Assembly (NCBI GenBank): GCA_005883365.1
Contig: VAXA01000010.1
Location: 1-14,827 of the forward strand
Direction of reading: 5' to 3'
DNA: 14,827 bases
Source: Actinomycetota bacterium
GTDB taxonomy: Bacteria; Actinomycetota; Thermoleophilia; Gaiellales; Gaiellaceae
Part shown: piece by piece, positions 6,170-12,301 of the stretch
How positions within the stretch are numbered: position 1 is the first letter of the stretch
How the letters are laid out: the number at the start of each line of letters is the position of its first letter
The notes under the pieces: model-generated
What the model was told of the DNA's origin: nothing
Database searches by the model: none
The model's input: only the letters and a program-made list of their open reading frames with translations
Made by a program: the position numbers and the translations under genes

Positions 6170-7054
6170 TTACGCTGACGCTGTGGCGAGCAGGCCCGAC
6201 CGCTCGAGGCAGGAGCGGATCTGTGCGAGCTCGCCCTCGTCCGCCTCGACCATCGGCAGCCGGTGCCCGCCGACCTCGTGGCCCGTGAGGTTCAGCGCCG
6301 CCTTGATCGGGATCGGATTGACCTGGATCCGCAGGAGGTCGTACGACGGCTGCAGTTCCTCGTGGATCACGCGCGCGCCCTCGACGTCGCCTTCTCGGTG
6401 ACGACGGATCATCTCTGCGATCTGCGAGCCCCAGAGATGCGCAGTCACCGACACGACGCCGACGCCGCCGAGCTCGAGGAAGGCGAACGTGTTCGGATCG
6501 TCGCCGGAGTAGAGGTCGAGCCGCGTGTCCTCCGCGATGAAGCGCGCCTGCTCGGGATCGTCGAGCGCCTGCTTCACGGCGACGACGTTCTCGATCTCGG
6601 CGAGCCGCGCGATCGTGGCGGGCTCGATGTTGACGACGACGCGGCCAGGGATGTTGTACGCGACGACCGGCAGGTGGGTCGCGGCGGCGATCTCCTCGAA
6701 ATGGCGGACGATCGCCCGCTGCGGCGGCTTGTTGTAGTACGGCGTCACGACGAGGATGCCGTCGACGCCGAGCTCCGTCGCCTCGCGCGTGAGGTGGACG
6801 GAGTGGCCCGTGTCGTACGTGCCTGTGCCGGCGATCACGGTCGCGCGGTCGCCGACCGTCTCGACAGCCGAGCGGAAGAGCTCGAGCTTCTCCTCGTCGC
6901 TCAGCGTCGGCGACTCGCCGGTCGTGCCGCAGACGACGAGCCCGTCGGAGCCGTTCTCGACGAGAAAGCTCGCGAGCTCACGGAACCGCTCGAGGTCGAC
7001 GGCCCCGTCCGCGCCGAACGGCGTCACCATCGCGGTGATCACGGAGCCGAGCAT
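6170..7054 (-). CDS. dapA: 4-hydroxy-tetrahydrodipicolinate synthase
   Basis: This 294-residue protein is a standard-length DapA, condensing pyruvate with aspartate semialdehyde in the diaminopimelate/lysine pathway that feeds peptidoglycan synthesis. Catalytic residues fall at the E. coli positions: Lys161 (VVAVKQALDD) forms the Schiff base, Tyr133 and Arg138 lie in YNIPGR, Thr44 and Thr45 in GTTGES, and Tyr107 in TPYYN. The start is ATG 7054; the open frame continues upstream into the flavoprotein gene in another frame and is spurious there. No ribosome site is present, but TAGTAT with an eight-base gap precedes the ATG. It is separated from dapB by the importer operon, so the two steps of the pathway may be expressed from different promoters. 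Stop is TAA, the only TAA in the window. Confidence 0.96.
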   Translation of the reverse strand: MLGSVITAMVTPFGADGAVDLERFRELASFLVENGSDGLVVCGTTGESPTLSDEEKLELFRSAVETVGDRATVIAGTGTYDTGHSVHLTREATELGVDGILVVTPYYNKPPQRAIVRHFEEIAAATHLPVVAYNIPGRVVVNIEPATIARLAEIENVVAVKQALDDPEQARFIAEDTRLDLYSGDDPNTFAFLELGGVGVVSVTAHLWGSQIAEMIRRHREGDVEGARVIHEELQPSYDLLRIQVNPIPIKAALNLTGHEVGGHRLPMVEADEGELAQIRSCLERSGLLATASA

Positions 7055-7062
7055 GTCGATGA

Positions 7063-7068
7063 ATACTA
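7063..7068 (-). promoter_or_regulatory. Putative leaderless -10 element of dapA, overlapping the upstream stop codon
   Basis: Minus-strand TAGTAT is followed by eight bases (TCATCGAC) and ATG 7054. The TAG is the stop of the flavoprotein gene. TAGTAT is close to the consensus TATAAT and stands out in GC-rich DNA. No Shine-Dalgarno sequence is present. No -35 match was recognised within the upstream coding sequence. Confidence 0.5.
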
Positions 7069-8349
7069 CGAGAGCTGGCCCTGCAACTCCTGCAACGCGT
7101 AGAAGACGCCCTCGGAGAAGGTCGGGTACGGCTGGATCGTGTCGAGGAGCGTTTCGATCGGCACCGCGGCCCGGATCGCGAGCGTGAACTGGCCGAGCCA
7201 CTCGGCCGCCTGCGGCCCGACGCAGACGGCGCCGACGAGGACGCCCTGCCGCGGGTCGGCAAAGACGCGGACGAAGCCGTCGCGCGCCGGCTTCTCGTAC
7301 GTCGAGAGGCGCGGCAACTTCCCGAGCTCGATCCGCGTGCTGACGAGGTCTTCGCCGTCGCTGCGGCCCACGGCCGCGACCTCCGGATCGGTGAAGATCC
7401 CGGCCGGGATCGCCCGGTAGTCGGCCTTGGCCCGGCGACGGGTCATGTCCGCGGCGGCGACCCGCGCCTGGTACTTGCCGACGTGCGTGAACTGCGCGAT
7501 GCCGGTCACGTCGCCGATCGCCCACACGTCGTCGGCCGCGCGCAGCCGCTCGTCCACCTCGACCCCGCGTCCGGAGATCTTGACTCCGAGCTCGTCGAGG
7601 CCGAGCCGCTCGACGTTCGGCCGGCGTCCCGTCGCGATCAGTAGGCGTTCGGTCTCGAGGGTCGAGCCGTCCGACAGGTGGAGCCGTATGCCCGGCGGCG
7701 CCGGAGGCGCCGCGGTTTTCCGCCGGGCGTCGCCGGCTTCGCCGGCGACGCTTCCAGCCCAACGCTCCGCACGCTCGATCCCTACGCCGATGCGGACGCC
7801 GATCCCCTCCTCGCGGAAGAGCTCCGCGAGCAGCTCGCCCGCGTCGGGGTGGAAGCGCCCGAGCAGCCGCTCGCCGCGCTCGACGACGGTCACCCGAGAG
7901 CCCATACGAGAGAAGAACTGCGCAAGCTCGGCCCCGACCGGCCCGCCGCCCATCACCGCGAGGCTCTGCGGCACCTTGTGCGTCCGGGTCGCCTCGCGGT
8001 TCGTCCAGTAGTCGATGGAGTCGAGCCCGTCGATCGGCGGGATCGCGGGCCGCGAGCCGGTGGCGAGGACGAGCCGGTCGTACGCCAGCTCCTGTCCGTC
8101 GACCTCCACCACTCCCGGCCGCGCGACACGCCCCTCGCCGCGAACGAGCCGGCACCGCCACTCCTCGAGGTAGTGGAGCTGGCCGGCGTCGTCCCAGTCG
8201 TTCGTCATCCAATCGCGCCACGACCAGACGCCGTCCGGCTCCGGACGCTCGCCGTGCAGTCCGGGCGCCCGGTCGAGGTCGTCGAACCGGCGGAGGGCGC
8301 CGACGAAGTGCTCGCCGGTCGACCCTCCGCCTAGTACAACGACCTTCAC
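7066..8349 (-). CDS. FAD/NAD(P)-dependent oxidoreductase of the disulfide-reductase fold, lacking the redox disulfide
   Basis: This 427-residue protein has the class I pyridine nucleotide-disulfide oxidoreductase fold. It shows an N-terminal FAD site GGGSTGE (7-13), ATGSRP (97-102), an NAD(P) site GGGPVGAE (134-141), a second FAD motif AIGDV (277-281) and the dimerisation domain from about 313. The CxxxxC redox pair, normally about 40 residues from the N-terminus, is absent. The sequence passes from the first helix (GALRRFD) straight to RAPGL, as if roughly 35-45 residues were missing. The C-terminal catalytic His is Tyr in QPYPTFSE, as in some non-lipoamide members such as mycobacterial LpdA-like proteins. 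Residues 200-220 are encoded by a palindromic segment. It is therefore not a working lipoamide dehydrogenase. GTG 8349 overlaps the binding-protein stop (TAGTG), so it is probably translationally coupled to the importer. Confidence 0.85.
   Translation of the reverse strand: MKVVVLGGGSTGEHFVGALRRFDDLDRAPGLHGERPEPDGVWSWRDWMTNDWDDAGQLHYLEEWRCRLVRGEGRVARPGVVEVDGQELAYDRLVLATGSRPAIPPIDGLDSIDYWTNREATRTHKVPQSLAVMGGGPVGAELAQFFSRMGSRVTVVERGERLLGRFHPDAGELLAELFREEGIGVRIGVGIERAERWAGSVAGEAGDARRKTAAPPAPPGIRLHLSDGSTLETERLLIATGRRPNVERLGLDELGVKISGRGVEVDERLRAADDVWAIGDVTGIAQFTHVGKYQARVAAADMTRRRAKADYRAIPAGIFTDPEVAAVGRSDGEDLVSTRIELGKLPRLSTYEKPARDGFVRVFADPRQGVLVGAVCVGPQAAEWLGQFTLAIRAAVPIETLLDTIQPYPTFSEGVFYALQELQGQLS
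7691..7751. repeat. Palindrome-rich in-frame insertion within the flavoprotein gene
   Basis: Two nearly adjacent hairpins lie inside the coding sequence. One has 8-bp arms (7695-7702 and 7706-7713, loop GGA). The second has 11-bp perfect arms (7727-7737 and 7741-7751, loop TTC). An 8-bp pair CCCGGCGG/CCGCCGGG (7691-7698 and 7720-7727) also encloses the first hairpin. The segment encodes residues 200-220 of the oxidoreductase, an Ala/Pro/Gly/Arg-rich stretch between two regions that are normally close together in the family. It resembles a REP-like or protein-coding palindromic element. No second copy is seen in this window. Confidence 0.6.
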
Positions 8350-9299
8350 TACTTGAGCAGGCCGTTCGCCGCGAGGAACCCGTGCGCGATCTGCTTCGGG
8401 GTCGCCTTTTGAACATAGGCGGCCTTGTCCATCGCCCGCATTGCGTTGATCGTCAGCATGCTCGAGACCTTGTTGCAGATCGACTCGAGCTGCATCCCCG
8501 CCGAGCCCTTGAGCAGCTTCTGCGAGACCACCGGAGCAACGTTCTGGAACCCGAAAATGTGCTTGTTGTCCACGAGTGCCGTGTACTTCTTGCTGTTCTG
8601 CTGCGGATCGGTCGTGAAGCCGTCACCGCCCGTTACCTGGCCCTTGTCGAGCAGCGTGTAGATGCTGATCGAGCCGAGCGCGACGAACTTCACCTGCTTG
8701 AGCCCGTAGACGTTCTTCAGGCCGAGCAGGCACGTGATCCGCGTCTTGCACTCCGGGAAGCCGGCGTACGAGAACGACTTCACCTTCTTCATGTCCGCGA
8801 TCGTCTTCACGCCGAGCTTGTGCGCCGTTTTCGTCAGCATCGTGAAGGTGTCGCTGTCCACGAATGGCGTCTCCTTGAGCAGCGTGAGCCCGTGCTTCTG
8901 CTCGTACGCTTTCGCCGCCTGGTACGTCGCGGCCGCCGTCTGCGGGAACTTCTTCGCTTTCGCGAGGTCGAGCACGATGATGCCCGTGTACTCCGGGTAG
9001 AAGTTCATCTTTCCGCTTCGGATCGCCGTGTTGGCGAGCTCGGACGAGCCGAAACTCCCCTTGTAGACGACGTGGAACCCCTTCGCGGCGAGGGCCTGGC
9101 CGTAGAGCTGGCCGAGGATGAACTCCTCCGTGAAGTTCTTCGTGCCGATCACGATCGTCGGCTTCGCGACCGTCTTCGTCGCACCGGCGACGCCGCTCTG
9201 CGCCACCCCGTTGAACGCCGTAAGCCCGATCAGAAGCGCGACTCCGAACGAGACCGCGAACGCCGCCTTCGCGGCGCGACGCGTGTGCTTCCGAACCAT
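8349..9299 (-). CDS. Glycine betaine/choline-type ABC transporter substrate-binding protein
   Basis: This 316-residue binding protein is of the OpuAC/OpuCC/OsmX group, which delivers quaternary amines such as glycine betaine or choline to an ABC importer. A basic start (MVRKHTRR), a hydrophobic stretch (about 11-33) and a possible AGA cleavage site near residue 40 form a Sec-type signal peptide. IGTKNFTEEFILGQL (51-65) and YPEYTG (101-106) are hallmarks of the family. Cys184 and Cys190 could form a disulfide outside the cell. No lipobox cysteine is present, which is unusual for a Gram-positive binding protein. ATG 9299 is fixed by a strong AGGAGG five bases upstream. It follows the two permease genes, and its TAG overlaps the GTG of the flavoprotein. 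The ligand cannot be named from the sequence alone. Confidence 0.9.
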   Translation of the reverse strand: MVRKHTRRAAKAAFAVSFGVALLIGLTAFNGVAQSGVAGATKTVAKPTIVIGTKNFTEEFILGQLYGQALAAKGFHVVYKGSFGSSELANTAIRSGKMNFYPEYTGIIVLDLAKAKKFPQTAAATYQAAKAYEQKHGLTLLKETPFVDSDTFTMLTKTAHKLGVKTIADMKKVKSFSYAGFPECKTRITCLLGLKNVYGLKQVKFVALGSISIYTLLDKGQVTGGDGFTTDPQQNSKKYTALVDNKHIFGFQNVAPVVSQKLLKGSAGMQLESICNKVSSMLTINAMRAMDKAAYVQKATPKQIAHGFLAANGLLK

Positions 9300-9304
9300 C
9301 TCTC

Positions 9305-9310
9305 CCTCCT
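9305..9310 (-). promoter_or_regulatory. Strong ribosome binding site of the binding-protein gene
   Basis: Minus-strand AGGAGG lies five bases before ATG 9299. It is one of the few clear Shine-Dalgarno sequences in the window. It would let the binding protein be made at a higher rate than the permeases upstream, as is usual for ABC importers. The rest of the 35-base gap after the permease stop shows no terminator. Confidence 0.7.
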
Positions 9311-9334
9311 CTCGGTTGTCGTACCCCGCGGACC

Positions 9335-9988
9335 CTACGCGGTTGGAGCCATCCTGCGGAAGGCGGCGCGCTGAGCCAGCGCGAGGGCTGCGGCGGTGAG
9401 AAGAGCGACGGCGGAGACGCAAAGCGCCGCGGCGAGCACGCCGGGGAGGCCATAGGCCGCCTGATTGGCGATGATCTCGCCGAGGCCGCCGCCGCCCGCG
9501 ATGCCAGCGATCGTCGCCGTTGCAATGACGAATACGGCGGCAATCCGAAGTCCGGCGAGGATGAGCGGCAGCCCGAGCGGGAGCTCGACGCGCGTGAGGA
9601 TCTGCTCCTCGGTCAGGCCCATGCCACGCGCTGCCTCGACGGCGTCGGGGTCGACGCCTTCGACCGCGAAGAAGGTGTTCGTGAGGATCGGAGGGATCCC
9701 GAGCACGACGAGCGCCACCGCGTTGTTCCAGAAGCCGACGCCGAGGATCGCGACGAAAAAGCCGATGATGGCGATGCTCGGCAAGGCTCGGCCGGCCGAG
9801 GACACGGCGAGCGCCACGAACAGCCCACGATGCCGATGCCCGAGCCAGAGGCCGAGCGGCAGGGCGATGAGGATCGCGATGCCAAGGGCCGTGAAGGCCA
9901 GCTCGGCCAGCTCTGCCGTCTTGTTCAGCAACAGGCCTGCGTTGTCCGGGATGAAGCGGAACGCGTCGACGAAGAGCGAGGCGAGCAT
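9335..9988 (-). CDS. Betaine-type ABC importer permease (second)
   Basis: This 217-residue integral membrane protein has about five or six hydrophobic segments and the length of OpuCB/OpuCD permeases. The cytoplasmic coupling (EAA) loop reads VEAARGMGLTEEQILTRVEL followed by PLGLPLILAGLRIA (about 111-145). Another conserved stretch is GRALPSIAIIGFFVAILG (66-83). ATG 9988 shares one base with the stop of the first permease (TGATG). An open reading continues upstream in this frame inside the other permease gene, but that part lacks permease character and is rejected. With the first permease it should form the heterodimeric channel of the importer. Its stop is 35 bases before the binding-protein start. 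Confidence 0.9.
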   Translation of the reverse strand: MLASLFVDAFRFIPDNAGLLLNKTAELAELAFTALGIAILIALPLGLWLGHRHRGLFVALAVSSAGRALPSIAIIGFFVAILGVGFWNNAVALVVLGIPPILTNTFFAVEGVDPDAVEAARGMGLTEEQILTRVELPLGLPLILAGLRIAAVFVIATATIAGIAGGGGLGEIIANQAAYGLPGVLAAALCVSAVALLTAAALALAQRAAFRRMAPTA

Positions 9989-10713
9989 CAGCGGAGCCGG
10001 CTCCAGGGCGTGAGGGCCCGTTGCAGCAGCGCGAGGAGCGCGTCTGCTGAGAGGGCAAGAAGTATCGCGAGTCCCCCGCTGGCGAGGAGCTCCGTCCGGA
10101 AGATGTCCGGCTGCCCGAGCGCGTCGAAGATCGGGCCCCCAAGGCCGTAGTAGATGAGGAACGCCGCGACAGTCGCGATCGAGATCGTCGCCACCGTTGC
10201 GACCCGGAGGCCGGCCAGGATCGCCGGCGCCGCGAGCGGCAGCTCGACCCGCAGGAAGGTCTGCCTCCGGGTCAGCCCCATACCCCGCGCCGACTCGAGC
10301 ACTTCCGGCGGCACGGCGCGCAATCCGGCCACGATGTTGCGATAGAGAACGAAGAGCGTGTAGGAGACGAGCGCGATCTCGATCGTCGTCACGGTGAGGC
10401 CGGTGACCGGGACCAGCAGCTGGTAGAGAGCGATGCTCGGGATCGTGTACAGGATGTCCGTGAACGCGCCGAGCGGCGGGTCGAAGACGCGCCAGCGGAA
10501 GCCGACGAGAGCGAGCAGGAAGGCGATCGCGAAGCCGATCCCGACGGCGATCAGCGTGAGCTCGATGTGCTGGACGAGCGCGGGCTGAAGGATGTCGCCC
10601 CAGTGCTGGCGGACCCAGCTGGTGCAGAGCCAGCCGTTGTCCCGCAAGCACTCGCTCCCGTGGCCGAAGTTCGGGATGACCGGGCCGCCGTCCGCGAGGC
10701 GCCAACCGGTCAT
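9988..10713 (-). CDS. Betaine-type ABC importer permease (first)
   Basis: This 241-residue inner-membrane permease of the OpuC/ProW type has a short hydrophilic N-terminus (about 1-40, with Cys22 and Cys30) before the first membrane helix. The EAA coupling loop is VLESARGMGLTRRQTFLRVE followed by LPLAAPAILAGLR (about 137-169). YTIPSIALYQLLVP (89-102) matches the conserved TIPS/LPS helix of these permeases. ATG 10713 overlaps the ATPase stop as ATGA, and its TGA overlaps the next permease start, so ATPase and both permeases are tightly coupled. The two permeases differ in sequence and length, as expected for a heterodimeric channel. Confidence 0.9.
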   Translation of the reverse strand: MTGWRLADGGPVIPNFGHGSECLRDNGWLCTSWVRQHWGDILQPALVQHIELTLIAVGIGFAIAFLLALVGFRWRVFDPPLGAFTDILYTIPSIALYQLLVPVTGLTVTTIEIALVSYTLFVLYRNIVAGLRAVPPEVLESARGMGLTRRQTFLRVELPLAAPAILAGLRVATVATISIATVAAFLIYYGLGGPIFDALGQPDIFRTELLASGGLAILLALSADALLALLQRALTPWSRLR

Positions 10714-11657
10714 GCGAGGAGATCCTCGCGCGTGGCGACGCCGAGCGGCGCGCCGTCGGCCCCGATGACGAGCAGCGCGTTGCGGCGCTCGGCGACGAGC
10801 AGCGCCAGCGCGTCGCGGAGGCTCGTGTCCGCGGGCAAGCGGGGCAGCCCGTCCTCGGTCGCCGGGGAGAGCTCGAGCTCGCCAAGCGTGCGCAGGGCGA
10901 GCGCCTTGAGCGCGCGGTCGCGGCCGACGAACTCCGCGACGAACTCGTCCGCCGGGTGCTCGAGGATCTGCTGCGGCGTGTCGTACTGGGCGAGCCGGCC
11001 GCCCTCGCGGAGGATCGCGATCCGGTCGCCGACCTTGATCGCCTCGTCGACGTCGTGCGTGACGAAGACGACCGTCTTGCGAATCTCCTTCTGGAGGCGG
11101 AGGAACTCGTCCTGCAGCCGCGCGCGGACGATCGGGTCGATCGCGCCGAACGGCTCGTCCATCAGCATCAGCGGCGGATTGGCCGCAAGAGCGCGGGCGA
11201 GGCCGACGCGCTGGCGCTCGCCGCCCGAGAGCTGTGCCGGGAACCGTTTCGCGTAGGACGGATCCAGACCGACGAGCTCGAGCAGCTCGGCCGAGCGAGC
11301 CTTGATCCAGGAGCGCGGCCGCCGGTACAGCCGCGGCACCGTGCCGATGTTCCCCTCCACCGTCATGTGCGGGAAGAGGCCGACCTGCTGGATCACGTAG
11401 CCGATGGAGCGCCGCAATTCGACGACGTCCTGCTCGAGGATCGACGTGCCGTCGATGCGGATGTCGCCGCTCGTGAGCGGGATCAGCCGATTGACGAGCT
11501 TGAGCGCCGTCGTCTTGCCGCCGCCCGACGGACCGACGAGGACGCAGATCTCCCCCGCCGGCACCGTGAGCGAGAGGTGGTCGACCGCTGCACTCTCGCG
11601 GCCGGGGTAGACCTTCGTCGCCTCGTCGAAGACGAGCTCGGCCGCCTCGGTCCGCAT
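10710..11657 (-). CDS. opuCA: Betaine/choline-type ABC importer ATPase with C-terminal CBS motif
   Basis: This 315-residue ATPase of the ProV/OpuCA group drives the importer. Walker A is GPSGGGKTT (42-50), the Q-loop lies at Gln90-Gln91, the ABC signature is LSGGERQR (143-150), Walker B is LMLMDEP with Glu168, and the switch His is His201. GRDRALKAL (245-253) leads into a C-terminal region with one recognisable CBS motif (about 280-315, ending VATREDLLA). In OpuCA-type proteins CBS domains sense ionic strength or nucleotides, usually as a tandem pair; only one motif is clear here. ATG 11657 has no ribosome site and lies 11 bases after the dapB stop. The gene starts a four-gene importer operon for uptake of an osmoprotectant or a choline-like compound. 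Confidence 0.9.
   Translation of the reverse strand: MRTEAAELVFDEATKVYPGRESAAVDHLSLTVPAGEICVLVGPSGGGKTTALKLVNRLIPLTSGDIRIDGTSILEQDVVELRRSIGYVIQQVGLFPHMTVEGNIGTVPRLYRRPRSWIKARSAELLELVGLDPSYAKRFPAQLSGGERQRVGLARALAANPPLMLMDEPFGAIDPIVRARLQDEFLRLQKEIRKTVVFVTHDVDEAIKVGDRIAILREGGRLAQYDTPQQILEHPADEFVAEFVGRDRALKALALRTLGELELSPATEDGLPRLPADTSLRDALALLVAERRNALLVIGADGAPLGVATREDLLA
10714..10729. repeat. Inverted repeat at the ATPase/permease junction
   Basis: GCGAGGA and TCCTCGC are perfect 7-bp arms with a 2-base gap, ending directly at the permease ATG. The segment encodes the last residues of the ATPase (REDLLA). In mRNA the only GAGGA sequence near the start would lie in this stem. That would fit translation of the permease only by ribosomes arriving from the ATPase gene. 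It could equally be chance; a 2-base loop would force some end pairs to open. Confidence 0.3.
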
Positions 11658-11665
11658 AGGTGGAT

Positions 11666-11671
11666 CTTCTA
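11666..11671 (-). promoter_or_regulatory. Weak candidate -10 element of the importer operon
   Basis: Minus-strand TAGAAG, starting with the dapB stop, is followed by eight bases and ATG 11657. The stop-to-start distance (11 bases) equals that at rnj and dapA. The sixth base is G rather than T, so this is a poorer match, and read-through from dapB is equally likely. Confidence 0.25.
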
Positions 11672-12301
11672 CGAGATCAGGGTCTCCAGGCCAATCGTCA
11701 GACCCGGCGGCAGCTCGCCGAGCTTCTCGAGCGCGAGGAGGACGCCGTCGGCGAACGACTCCCGGCCGGTCGTGTCGTGGCGGATCGTCAGCAGCTGTCC
11801 CTCGCCGCCGAAGATGACCTCCTGGTGCGCGACGAGCCCCGGCAGGCGCACCGAGTGGATCGCCGGATCGCCGCCAACCAACTCCGCGGTTGTCTTTGCG
11901 GTCCCCGACGGCGCGTCTTTCTTCGCTTCGTTGTGGAGCTCGACGATCTCGGCCCGCGGGAAATGCACGGCGGCCTCCTGCGCGAACCGCATCATCAGGA
12001 CGGCGCCGATCGAGAAGTTCGGGGCGACGAAGAGGCGCAGCCCCTTCTCCGCCGCCAGCGCGCCGAGCTCGCCCGGCTCCCAGCCGGTCGTGCCGACGAC
12101 GCACGAGACGCCCTGCTCGAGCGCGGCGCGGACGTTCGCCGGCGCCGCCTCGGGCGTCGTGAAGTCGACTGCGGCGTCGCAGCCCTCCACGTCCGGCTCG
12201 TCGCCGACCTCGATCCCGCGCACCTCGTGCCCGGCCGCCTCGAGCCGCCGCACGATCGCGCTGCCGGCTTTCCCTTCGGCGCCGAAAAACGCCAGCTTCA
12301 C
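11669..12301 (-). CDS. dapB: 4-hydroxy-tetrahydrodipicolinate reductase
   Basis: This 210-residue reductase carries out the NAD(P)H-dependent second step of the diaminopimelate pathway. The nucleotide site is GAEGKAGS (7-14). VDFTTP (45-50), GTTGW (70-74) and APNFSIGAVLMMRF (93-106) follow in family order. The substrate-binding signature is ELHNEAKKDAPSGTA (121-135) with catalytic His123 and Lys127; the second His of the E. coli HH pair is Asn. IHSVRLPGLVAHQEVIFG (148-165) and the ending PPGLTIGLETL are typical of actinobacterial DapB. It is 35-60 residues shorter than most DapB proteins, mainly in the N-terminal nucleotide domain and the loop after the signature. GTG 12301 overlaps the peptidase stop as GTGA. 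Confidence 0.92.
   Translation of the reverse strand: MKLAFFGAEGKAGSAIVRRLEAAGHEVRGIEVGDEPDVEGCDAAVDFTTPEAAPANVRAALEQGVSCVVGTTGWEPGELGALAAEKGLRLFVAPNFSIGAVLMMRFAQEAAVHFPRAEIVELHNEAKKDAPSGTAKTTAELVGGDPAIHSVRLPGLVAHQEVIFGGEGQLLTIRHDTTGRESFADGVLLALEKLGELPPGLTIGLETLIS

Noticed and set aside
7066..8349. Calling the flavoprotein a dihydrolipoamide dehydrogenase or mercuric reductase
   Set aside because: The CxxxxC pair is absent and the C-terminal His-Glu dyad is not intact (His to Tyr), so that chemistry is not supported.
7055..8416. Long N-terminal extension of DapA
   Set aside because: The extension overlaps the flavoprotein gene out of frame and has shadow composition; DapA residues match E. 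coli numbering from ATG 7054.
9989..10885. Fusion of a long N-terminal part to the second permease
   Set aside because: The upstream part is the first permease gene read in the wrong frame. The TGATG junction at 9988 explains both genes.
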